From: Oopsacas minuta
Lineage: Eukaryota > Porifera > Hexactinellida > Lyssacinosida > Leucopsacidae
DNA length: 64,000 nt
Reading direction: 5' to 3'
Assembly: GCA_024704765.1 (NCBI GenBank)
Contig: JAKMXF010000299.1
Location: 682,001 to 746,000 of the forward strand
In this document: positions 9,919 through 18,957 of the stretch, in pieces
Position numbering within the stretch: position 1 is the stretch's first letter
Layout: each line of letters starts with the position of its first letter
Position numbers and translations under genes: made by a program
Notes under the pieces: model-generated
The model's input: only the letters and a program-made list of their open reading frames with translations
The model's database searches: none
Told to the model about the DNA's origin: nothing

Positions 9919-10483
9919 TATAAAATATACTATATACACTGATTTATCATATGATTAATAATATTTTCACACCTTTGTTGACATTCCACAATTATCCTAG
10001 AGATTAGCTTCCACTTGTTAAATAGGGGTAGACAGGGATGTAGAATTCGATTTTAACATTTTAAAATGTCTAACAAGATAAATAAAATTCTATTTTATCT
10101 TTCTTTGCCAAAATTGATATTTAGTAGAATAATATAATTCCAATAATCCACTAAAATTAAGGCACAGACGGTGATTTAAGATTTTTACACTTGTATTAAA
10201 TTTTCGCTCTTAAGAATTCTTTAATCAACTTGGGCTTGTCTTAACATAATAATTTACAATAGTTACACAATAGGTAAATTAAGTATTGTTGCTCTTCAGT
10301 GTATTTCTTATAGGGAAAAGTCTTTGTATATTAACTAGCTAATTCAGGATATGATTATGATAATTTTTCGCATTTTTTGTCTTTAGTTAGACTTTTGCGG
10401 GATAGGTTCACTCCTAACTGCGGACATTTAAGCCGTGGATGCAACTCTGATAAGAATATAACATCATATATATCCTGTATATA

Positions 10484-11505
10484 GGTTTAAACATGAATGT
10501 AGAACATAATCAACCTTCAGCTATCTACTTCATGATTGAACAGGATCTTATTACCCGCCCAGTGTATTCACTTTATCTGGAAGAAGCACCAAATAAGAAG
10601 GTTGGAGAAGAGATTACATTCGGCAGTCGCATGGATAAAGTTATAGTGCCCAATAGCGCTGTTGCGGTCGATATGTTACCAGGTGGTCAAACTATGATCA
10701 AGATGACAAGTATTAGCATAAACGGAGATGTGTTTTGTATGAATGGAATAGTCCCATACACAGTAGAAGTTGATTCAGGGGTACCTGCAGTTTACTCACC
10801 TAAAGTATTGACGGATGTAATAAACGCTATCATTCGTAGTTGAATTGGAATAGGAAGTTGTTACAGTTGGTTTCTCTTATAAGAACATATGTTGCTATTT
10901 CCAAGTTTCAAGGGCGTTCTTATTCGCCATAAGTATAGTCACTGTACAGTTTGATGGGTAGCCTGTACATCCATCCATTTCGTTCAAAAATTAGTTTCAT
11001 TCAGCTGATCTATATACAAATCTCAAGGATAGAAATTCATAGATTTCACTACTTCCCACCATACAGTCAGATCTTATATTTCTGAACTGCAAAATTATTC
11101 TGTTCGTATGATTCAGGATTAATAATGTATGTTAGTTTGAAATTGTAATTCAATTTAGATCCTGATGATGAAAATAGGGTATCATGTAAAATTGTAAATC
11201 AAGAAGTGTTTGGTAGACAAAGGATTACTTTAGAACCCGAATATAATATCGTTCTGATAGAAAAAGAGTTACTCAACTATCTTCCTCAATCCGTTAGGAA
11301 AGGCTGCAGCAGACATTATTTTTGGAGTTACAATCTTCTGCAATAAAGTATAATCCGCACTGCAAACTGCTAGCTCTATCTTCTAACAACTAACTATTTA
11401 GTATTGTGGTCCTAGCTATAATGTAACAGTGTTAATTGATACTGTATTATGTAGGCAGTAATATTTTTATTTAGAATATTTGCTTTGCTGATAGTATATG
11501 AATTA
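10484..11505 (+). pseudogene. Aspartic protease gene A, 3' exons (interrupted)
   Basis: Pepsin-like (family A1) C-terminal lobe. Exon 10484-10835 follows a tatatag acceptor and reads EEITFGSRMDKV, then TMIKMTSISINGDVFCMNG and the second catalytic motif VEVDSGVPAVYSP (DSG). A GTAGTT donor at 10836 and an AG at 11157-11158 join in phase to exon 11159-11346 (RITLEPEYNIVLIEKELL). A further exon probably starts at 11475 after ttttatttag and is cut at 11505 by the long-TIR element, resuming at 17265. No N-terminal lobe with the DTG motif is found upstream, where only repeats occur, so the gene is truncated at 5' as well. Closest relative in the window: gene B at 17739. Splice sites are inferred by eye; the exon 11159-11346 end may not be a true terminus. 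Confidence 0.65.
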
Positions 11506-12391
11506 ACGACTGTGAAGTTAGCAGGATATTCAACCAAGGTCAGTTCAATCACTAATTTGTCCTACTTGTACTCATAATATTTATCCGAAATTCATATTCA
11601 TTCGGTAGAGAAGTGTTAGACGTTTTATAAAATATATTTTCCTTTAATATTTTTAACTTTTACCTATCTTTTGGTCATGACGAGTAGGGTCGCTTCTCTA
11701 TTAAGAAGACTACCTAAAAGTGAGAATTCGAATCTGAAATTTGTGTCTATATTTGTAACCCATGGACATTTGTGTAAATTAAATTTCATCCAAAAATTCC
11801 TAAAACTCGAGGAGATACAAGTATCAAAGTTGAAGTCAGAGTTATATTAGAGGGGGTGAGTATCATTTACAAAAAGTAGGGTCAGTTCAAATTGATATTT
11901 GATATCCTAAAATCGGACTCAAACTGTTATATTTTGAGAACAATCGATAGCTGAGACATGGACGTTTATCATGATGTCGCTATAATCATGAAATCCTGAA
12001 AGATATAGTTACAATGGGGTTCTAAAAATGTCAAAATTCTCGTTTTTTATATATTTTCGAAATTTCAATTTAGACTCAAATTTCAACAGTAATTCATTCC
12101 CAAAATCGCCTGAAACTTTACAGGCTCCTTCTTTTATATTAGATCATTCAATTTCTTTAAAAACAGGGGTCGCTAGTACTTTTTAATGAATATCATAAAA
12201 ATAATATTCGTGAAAATATTTTTCAACCAGCCATGTCATTACTCACATCGCCTAGTATAATACTAGCTTATCTCTTAAGACTAATGAGCATGACTGTTAT
12301 TTATCGCGTAAAGCAACACATGGAATAACTCTTCTCTTGGTTCCCATTCTAATGTTACTACAACAAACGAATAAAGAAAGCGCAAGATACT
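11506..12391 (+). repeat. Left terminal inverted repeat of the OTU element
   Basis: Reverse-complement match to 16406-17264. The only large difference I see is ~28 extra bases in the left arm near 12332-12359. Near-identity over ~860 bp implies recent insertion or ongoing gene conversion between arms. No coding capacity recognised in the arm. Confidence 0.9.
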
Positions 12392-12811
12392 GAAATTGCG
12401 AATTATATTTTCTCTTTTGTTCAATGAATTATACATATTGACAAATAATCTTATATCTACTTCATCCATTAAGAATCATACTTCAGTATTTCTGATTCGT
12501 GTTTATTGGTTTGCTTTTTTGCTATTTTTTCTCTTTGCTTTTCTTGACAAGCGGCATTGTCGTTTTTCTACTTATATTTCTACTCTTATATTCATGATTT
12601 GTATTGATTTATGGCGTGTTCGCATTGGCTGGCACTCTCTCAGTAAATCAAATAACACCGGTTCTTCTTCTGATACGCTCTTCGCTTCTTGGGCTACATC
12701 CTTACTGTTATCTACTCTTCTTGTTTTTATTGTCTCATGGTAAACGTAATTGTCTCCACATTTCAGTCTTTTGATGCTTTGATCCGAAAGCTGTCTGTCA
12801 GCGAAAAACAT
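12240..12811 (-). pseudogene. Small basic protein remnant in OTU element
   Basis: On the minus strand from 12811: MFFADRQLSDQSIKRL, then KDVAQEAKSVSEEEPVLFDL, RTRHKSIQI, a Lys/Arg-rich stretch (RKAKRKNSKKANQ) and DEVDIRLFVNMYNSLNKREN, with three in-frame stops. Composition (charged, then a basic patch) is protein-like, which argues against a chance frame, but I recognise no family. The end overlaps the left arm. It points away from the OTU gene, so the two may share an intervening promoter near 12812-12980. Confidence 0.4.
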
Positions 12812-13390
12812 GCCTACTTAATTTGGGGGAACAATTAGCAAGAAGGTCTACTCTTGTGCTATAATAAACCTGTTAAGATTACAAAGCTGGGTATTCCCAT
12901 GAGAACATCTTTAATTAAAGGTGTATGTAAAGTGTGGCTGGGTGTTCCGATTCAGTTTCCTCATTTAGTAACCTAAATTTAATGGATCTTGAATTAGATT
13001 TACGAGACGACATGCTTCATATTGTGGACATCTTCAGCCTCCGATTTAGCTGAGTATGACCGATTGAAGAGAGATTCCGATACCGAAACTCTTAGGCCAC
13101 TAAGTGGAGGTCATGATGTGTATTACCTGTTTAATACATCTGAATCTCAGTTGTAGATAGATGCACTAAGTTTTACGGTTGTCTTTATCTCAAAAGGTTT
13201 CTGGATTATTGCAATTCGCTGAAACTTTCTATATTGATGAGCGTAATACTATCGCAAGCTGTATCTTAAGTACTTATGGTGAAAGCTTTTTGGAGTGTAG
13301 TCCACTGTTAGTTTTGTGGTTAGTATCAGCCAACCTGAACATGGCCATTGTTTAGTATATTAAATGTTTAGTAAGAAGTATGTGTGTTTA

Positions 13391-14723
13391 AGTGGAGAGA
13401 TCGTGACTGATTTCATTGGTTGGGTAAACGAACAAAGAGAAGAATTAGACACTAAAGGTATTAATGCCTTAAAAGTTAAATATGGAATATCGAGATCGAA
13501 TTCAGAGTTTAGTTAATGAGCCCCTTACTCAGGCCCACAAAAATATTTGTAATGTTGAAACTGAGGAAATCACCAACCAGTCGTTAGAAATAGGTTCTGA
13601 GGTTGAAATTGTACCCAGTATAAGTTATGAATCTGGAGTCTCTTACCGGCTAAAATGGAAAGTATTTATACTACAGATTATAACTGTATCGTGTCTTTAA
13701 TGAGTATTTGGACAAATCCTTTTGCCGATAAATACCATTAGATAAACAATATGTGTGTTTTAAAGCTCAATTATTATCATTTTAAAATAACTGATAGTCG
13801 TAAGGTTTTAATAAAATACGCCACAGAGCCAACTGAATTCTATAGGATGTTCTTATATAAGTATAAACAAAGACATGTTATCAAATATTCCCCTTTCTAT
13901 TCCTGAACATCAAATAAATTGGCAAAGCGAGATCAAGGTAATTCTACATCTTACCTGCTAATACTTTGGCAGGGAAAGATGTAGAAATAATTAGTTACTT
14001 AGATATTGTAGAATTGAGTTTAATAGGCTATATATTACCATTACCAGCATTTCAACCTATTACTTATAGAGGACAAAGGATATATGCGAAATGCTTGATT
14101 TATAACTTGGTGATTCCATAAATTGTAGTACGAATGAAATAACACCATAATCGAATTTGCGTGATTATTACCCCTCTAAAACCTTTCCCTATTACTGGAG
14201 TGGAAATTGCTTATTTTCTTCTATTTCATATTATTGACAGGAAATGTAGATAATTTCCAAATAATTATGATGATTGTCGTTGAAAATATGGTTGGAAAGT
14301 TGAAAGAAGCCTATAATAAGTTCATTATAAATAAATATCAACAAACTGTGATTAATTATAGGAATGTCAATGATTATAATGTCAAATAAAAGATGCGAAA
14401 TAATTACAAATATTGAGATTTTTGCATTAGCACTATTGTCGAGAACAGATATATGGATTAATAGTAGTGAAATGGGACATAAATTGATGATATTCTCTGG
14501 TAGAAGTGCGGGTTTACTGGACGCAATCCAATCACCTCCTGTAAATACTGCTGGGTCAATATATTTGAATCATTATGAGGTCAATTATGAACCGATTTTA
14601 AAGGCAGATAAGGCTAAAGTGATCCAAATTTGTATTTCAAGTAATGGTTACATTTATATTCCAAATACCGCACGTGTATATATTTATATCCTAATCTGTA
14701 ACAATGTTCCCAGTTGGCTTTAG
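13391..14723 (+). pseudogene. OTU-like cysteine protease, frameshifted
   Basis: OTU domains are deubiquitinase-type cysteine proteases. The plus strand reads YYWSGNCLFSSISYY (14187-14231), then in another frame LTGNVDNFQIIMMIVVENM, the classic 'DGNCLFRAIS...TG' start with the catalytic Cys retained and the preceding Asp replaced by Ser. From 14418 IEIFALALLSRTDIWIN and SIYLNHYEVNYEPI match the C-terminal half ('EI.ALA...tdI.V', 'IYL....HY.PI'). The position expected for the catalytic His appears to be Asn (VNYEPI). Upstream, 13391-13700 encodes FIGWVNEQREELDTKGINAL and related protein-like text of unknown family in several frames. At least two frameshifts; inactive as read. Confidence 0.7.
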
Positions 14724-14773
14724 TCTCCTAGCAAATATAATTATTAGTACTAATCGAGAATATATATGTCACG

Positions 14774-14824
14774 GCCAAAATGAGTACACGGCAAGTTTCA
14801 GCCAAGTTGAGTACTCATTTTGGC
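14774..14824. other. Perfect 14-bp hairpin inside OTU element
   Basis: GCCAAAATGAGTAC (14774-14787) and GTACTCATTTTGGC (14811-14824) are exact reverse complements around a 23-base loop. It lies just after the OTU remnant; it could be a terminator-like or subterminal structure, unknown. Confidence 0.7.
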
Positions 14825-14887
14825 TTAGGTTAAATTGAGTATGATCGGATCTATCAACTTATAAAACTAAACTAGTTAGAACAAGTA

Positions 14888-16235
14888 CAAGGTGTAACAA
14901 AATTGATGCCCTATACTTTGTAGATATATATATTTTGTGTTGTACATTAGTACACAATGTTAATTACTTTCCTATATAAGCTCCAGATAATTCCAAACAC
15001 TTTTGTATTTTTTTCGGCATGCTACTTATAAGATTGTCCAATATTTCTGGTGAAATTTCTGACAATGCCAATTTTACAGTTTTTTCAAGCATTTCAATGT
15101 TCATACACATTTCCATCTCATCGACCCTGCTTTTTAATATCGCCCAAAGATTTTCAATCGGGTTTAAGTCAGGGGAGTTCCCAGGCCAGATACCTTCTGC
15201 CAAAACGATTGTAGATTTAATTTGCACCATTCCTGTGTTACTTTTGCATGATGTGCTGGAGCTCCATCCTGTTGGAAAATATAATTGGACATGTTTGGGA
15301 GAAGTTGTCGTACCAAGATTGATCCAGTTTTTCGTTTTCTTTTGAGAGAAGGTAAAAGGGATTTTGTCAGGATTTCCTCAACATAATATTTAGCGGTAAC
15401 AGTGGAGCCAACTGGTATAATGTGAAGGTCCGAGAGTGCACAATAGGACATCATACCCCATACGTGCAATTTGGAGGGAAATTTTATCTTTTCTTGAGGT
15501 AACAATGTGGGATTATTTTTTGCTCAAATTCGGTCATTTTGTCTGTTTGGTGTGTGAAATATTTCAAATGGAGACTCATCAGAGAAAAGTATACGTCTCC
15601 AGTCATCTACAGTCCAATATTTTCTCTCTTTACAAAAGGAAACTCAGTTAGCTTTCTGTTTATCAGTTAGTCGAGGTTTTACAGGTCTTTTAAAACTTTT
15701 TGCCCCCAATCACGTTTGTTAAGTATCGATGAACGCTCATATGTGAGATTGAGATCCCTTTTACCTTTAGCCTTTTGGATAATTTCCTTGTAGATTGTTG
15801 CCTTTTAGAAACAAACTTGGATATTATAATTTTTGCAACTCTGGGTATGGAATCCTTGCGTCCCCGCCCAGGCAGATTCTTCAGAGACTTCCCTAGTGTA
15901 TAACTAGCCCACCACCTACGTATTGTACGAATATCTGCACCAAATTCAATGGCCACGTTTCTTTGAGTTTTTCCACCTAATAACATGCCAATAGCTATGT
16001 GTCTTGTTCGAATAGCATGCTCTTTCACCATCGCAAAATTAGCTAATAAATATGAAATTATGAGTTAGCAAATTTGTGGTTAAATGTGAGTCATACCTTG
16101 TAATATAATAAAATATCATTAGTTATGAATAGAATTAACATAGATATAGCAAATAGTATATATTCGTAGATACTTGATGTGGCTGTGTTTTATAATTAAT
16201 TGTAAACAATAGGGCATCAATTTTGTTACACCCTG
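14888..16235 (-). mobile_element. Tc1-like transposon, copy 1
   Basis: 1348 bp, ends CAAGGTGTAACAAAATTGAT and ATCAATTTTGTTACACCCTG, flanked by TA. Nested in the OTU element. Almost identical to 41697-43063; the three length differences I see are a 16-bp insertion, a 1-bp loss in a T run and a 4-bp gain, all in the other copy, which add up exactly to its 19-bp greater length. Confidence 0.95.
14964..16031 (-). pseudogene. Tc1-like transposase of copy 1, frameshifted
   Basis: From the ATG at 16031: MVKEHAIRTRHIAIGMLLGG, HTH (KTQRNVAIEFGADIRTIRRW), KNLPGRGRKD, second HTH (SISHMSVHRYL). After a frameshift near 15690 (homopolymer runs by GGKKF) the DDE part follows. The first catalytic Asp is in LFSDESPF read from ~15575, the second in QQDGAPAHH (15240s), and after another 1-base shift near 15195 SPDLNPIENLW and the C-terminus GAYIGK appear. 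Related to but distinct from the DD37E transposase at 8645. Inactive as read. Confidence 0.88.
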
Positions 16236-16284
16236 TAGTCATTATATCCAAATATAGATTTAGAGGGCTGAAGTTACCGGTTTT

Positions 16285-16308
16285 GAATACTGCGCTAACC
16301 TCACAGTC
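16285..16308. other. Internal copy of the OTU-element terminus
   Basis: TGCGCTAACCTCACAGTCGT resembles the true right terminus CTGCTAACTTCACAGTCGT at 17246-17264, and the preceding bases (GGTTTTGAATACTGC) resemble GGTTGAATATCCTGC. It lies between the nested Tc1 and the right arm. It suggests an older, diverged relative's end trapped inside. Confidence 0.55.
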
Positions 16309-16405
16309 GTATTGTCCGGTCACCATTGTATTATAATACATACGTAGTATGAAGATTGGACTATTGTTTTTGGACTAATGAATATTCGATATATCAAAAT
16401 AGATG

Positions 16406-17264
16406 AGTATTTTGCGCTTTCTATATTCGTTTGTTGAAGAGTTATTCCATGTGTTGCTTTACGCGATAAATAACAGTCATGCTCATTAGTCTTAAGAGAT
16501 AAGCTAGTATTATACTAGGCGATGTGAGTAATGACATGGCTGGTTGAAAAATATTTTCACGAATATTATTTTTATGATATTCATTAAAAAGTACTAGCGA
16601 CCCCTGTTTTTAAAGAAATTGAATGATCTAATATAAAAGAAGGAGCCTGTAAAGTTTCAGGCGATTTTGGGAATGAATTACTGTTGAAATTTGAGTCTAA
16701 ATTGAAATTTCGAAAATATATAAAAAACGAGAATTTTGACATTTTTAGAACCCCATTGTAACTATATCTTTCAGGATTTCATGATTATAGCGACATCATG
16801 ATAAACGTCCATGTCTCAGCTATCGATTGTTCTCAAAATATAACAGTTTGAGTCCGATTTTAGGATATCAAATATCAATTTGAACTGACCCTACTTTTTG
16901 TAAATGATACTCACCCCCTCTAATATAACTCTGACTTCAACTTTGATACTTGTATCTCCTCGAGTTTTAGGAATTTTTGGATGAAATTTAATTTACACAA
17001 ATGTCCATGGGTTACAAATATAGACACAAATTTCAGATTCGAATTCTCACTTTTAGGTAGTCTTCTTAATAGAGAAGCGACCCTACTCGTCATGACCAAA
17101 AGATAGGTAAAAGTTAAAAATATTAAAGGAAAATATATTTTATAAAACGTCTAACACTTCTCTACCGAATGAATATGAATTTCGGATAAATATTATGAGT
17201 ACAAGTAGGACAAATTAGTGATTGAACTGACCTTGGTTGAATATCCTGCTAACTTCACAGTCGT
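16406..17264 (-). repeat. Right terminal inverted repeat of the OTU element
   Basis: Reverse complement of 11506-12391 (see that entry). The outermost bases end ...AACTTCACAGTCGT followed by the duplicated ATGAATTA at 17265-17272. Confidence 0.9.
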
Positions 17265-17461
17265 ATGAATTAAATGCTATAACAAAACTACCTTCTGTTA
17301 TTTTGAAGCAGAATATTCTGTCATATGACTCCCTCTGGTCCTATACGGTACTTTGTGGAGTGTACAGGAATTTCTCTGTTCCGACACCAAAGAATACTTT
17401 ACGGATTAGAAACAGAATTGCCGTGGGTATGCCAAACGGGAGGGTGGAAAGTTCCAAATAA
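17265..17461 (+). pseudogene. Aspartic protease gene A, terminal exon after insertion
   Basis: Removing the element and one target copy joins 11475-11505 to 17273 onwards in an open frame: IFALLIVYELNAITKLPSV, with the stop at 17459-17461. The end (CGVYRNFSV...NRIAVGMPNG) resembles the C-terminal 'LG..FLR.F..VFD..N.RIGVG' of pepsin-like proteases, though the middle is degraded. I infer this is the last exon of gene A displaced 5.76 kb by the transposon. Alternative: a chance frame in flanking DNA. Confidence 0.5.
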
Positions 17462-17738
17462 TTCGCAAAAGTATAACAAAAAAACATCTGAGTAATTGAA
17501 ATACTGAATTTCAATAGTTTCGAATGTATTTGTTAATTGAAGCACATTCGTAAATACCTGCTCAAAAGAAATGAAGAACGGTTGAATACAGATTAGAACT
17601 TTTCTAACTGACTTTACACTATATGAAAGGAATCAACACCCGATTAACCACCGTCACACTCATTGTTCTCACAGAGGTAATAAATATGTATAAAAACGTG
17701 TGAATAGAGTCTAACACATATTCACTCTATCTAGCAAG

Positions 17739-18957
17739 ATGTATTCTCGTGTGTACTTACTCTGTATCATTGTGACGATATCTTTTACATGCGTAGCCTC
17801 CAAAGCAAGAGTAGAAGAGAATCCCAAAAATTTTCTGTTAGTTTAGATGTAATAAATCCTCGAGATAGGAACCATAAATTTATGTCTATTCAAAGCAAAA
17901 GTGAAGTTGACTTATCTGGGGTTGTGGACAGTGCTACAGTGTCAAACCTAGATGATGGACTGTGGCTGATAATGACTATAAAATCGGTGCAGCCAAACAA
18001 CCATTCAAAGTGAGTTGTATATTTATCGCAGTAAATACAGTATGTCAATAGCTTGCTCTTTCCAGATATAGCTTATAAGTAGGGGTGTATTGGAGCGTAT
18101 TGGGGGAACGCAAAGTCGCTACTTTATGGTAATATTTGGATCATATAACAATATTTTTCAGTTTAGAATTTAAAGTTCAACATTCTAGTCAAGTAATATA
18201 TTTTTATATTATCCAATTTTGTGTAAGTATCGTTTACAAGTGGAAATGCTTATTTTCCTTCGATTTTAGCTAAAAAGTACTAAATATGCTATCTTAGGTT
18301 GGGATAGACACAGGATCTTATCTCATGTGGGTATACGGAGATAATTGCTTGGATGATAAAACGAAATGTGTAAGGACGAAATACACGCCTTTCAAACTTT
18401 GTTGTGCAAGTGGGGATGAAACAGGTAAAATGGTTACAGGTGTTGATGTTCAAATAACTGACAAAATTGCAGTAATGAATCAGCTCTTTGGTGCTGCTGG
18501 TGATGTTCGTGAAGACTATGAAGGTGTTGATGGAGTAATGGGTTAGTTATCGATTTTAAATCATTCAAACTAATTTCCACTTAACGGTTTAAAGATAACT
18601 TTTTTATTTTAGGTTTGAAAATGGATTTATCACACGGTGTGCCGTCTGTAATATATAACATAATAGCACAGAAACTAATTACGGAACCAGCATATTCACT
18701 GTGTGTAAAGGGGCAGAGACTGCTGTAGATAGAGGAGAGATAACTTTTGGAGGTCGTAATGAGGCTCTTATGGTTGCAAATAGCGGAGTTAAAGTTGATA
18801 TGCTGCTTAAGGGAGATTATATGACAAAAATGGCAATTCTTAAAGTAGATGTTTTGTACTGTAGCAAGGATAAGACGAATGTAGAATAGATTTAGATTCA
18901 GGATATGCGGCTATCTATGCACCCAAAAACTTTGTAGATGATTTACACAAAAAATAA
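17739..18957 (+). pseudogene. Aspartic protease gene B (secreted, pepsin-like), decayed
   Basis: Family A1 protease. ATG 17739 gives a signal peptide (MYSRVYLLCIIVTISFTCVA). Exon 1 then needs two frame changes to reach DYKIGAAKQPFK, ending at 18009 before GTGAGT. Exon 2 (18298-18541) begins VGIDTGSYLMWVYG with the first catalytic DTG and ends GVDGVMG. Exon 3 from 18613 reads LKMDLSHGVPSVIYNIIAQK, GEITFGGRNEAL and, after another shift near 18885, IDLDSGYAAIYAPKNF with the second catalytic motif DSG. Introns are 288 and 71 bp with GT-AG ends. The downstream lobe end is lost where repeat family A begins. Both catalytic Asp motifs survive but three frameshifts make it a pseudogene unless they are sequence errors. 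Confidence 0.8.

Larger units (their letters stand above)
8425..10190 (+). repeat. Dispersed repeat family C, copy 3 (split by Tc1)
   Basis: 8425-8568 matches ~31105-31245 (CCAATCAGATTNTAGG, GATTGTAGACTG, ATTGGTC.ATACATTC). 9921-10190 matches ~35950-36190 (TATATGATTAATCATA-like, AGCTTCCACTTGTTAAATAG, CACAGACGGTGATTT). The Tc1 element 8571-9918 divides the copy at a TA. Non-coding. Confidence 0.75.
11506..17264 (+). mobile_element. 5.76-kb long-TIR element carrying an OTU protease
   Basis: The ends ACGACTGTGAAGTTAGCAGG and its reverse complement are flanked by a perfect 8-bp duplication ATGAATTA (11498-11505 and 17265-17272). Arms of ~886 and ~859 bp are nearly identical inverted repeats. Between them lie decayed frames: a small basic protein on the minus strand, an OTU-type cysteine protease on the plus strand, and a Tc1 insertion (14888-16235). 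No transposase is recognised. Long arms plus 8-bp duplications fit MULE-like elements, some of which are known to carry protease genes, but hAT, P, Merlin or a new group cannot be excluded. It is inserted in an exon of aspartic protease gene A. Confidence 0.85.

Noticed and set aside
12396-12743. 115-codon hydrophobic plus-strand frame in the OTU element
   Set aside because: It is the antisense of the charged minus-strand frame 12572-12811, whose composition looks more like a real protein.
15019-15345. 108-codon plus-strand frame (repeated at 41844-42170)
   Set aside because: Antisense shadow of the Tc1 transposase; conserved only because the element is duplicated.
17739-18957. Programmed frameshifting as an explanation for gene B
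   Set aside because: Shifts are at three unrelated sites in both spacing and context, with no common slippery sequence; decay or sequence error is simpler.
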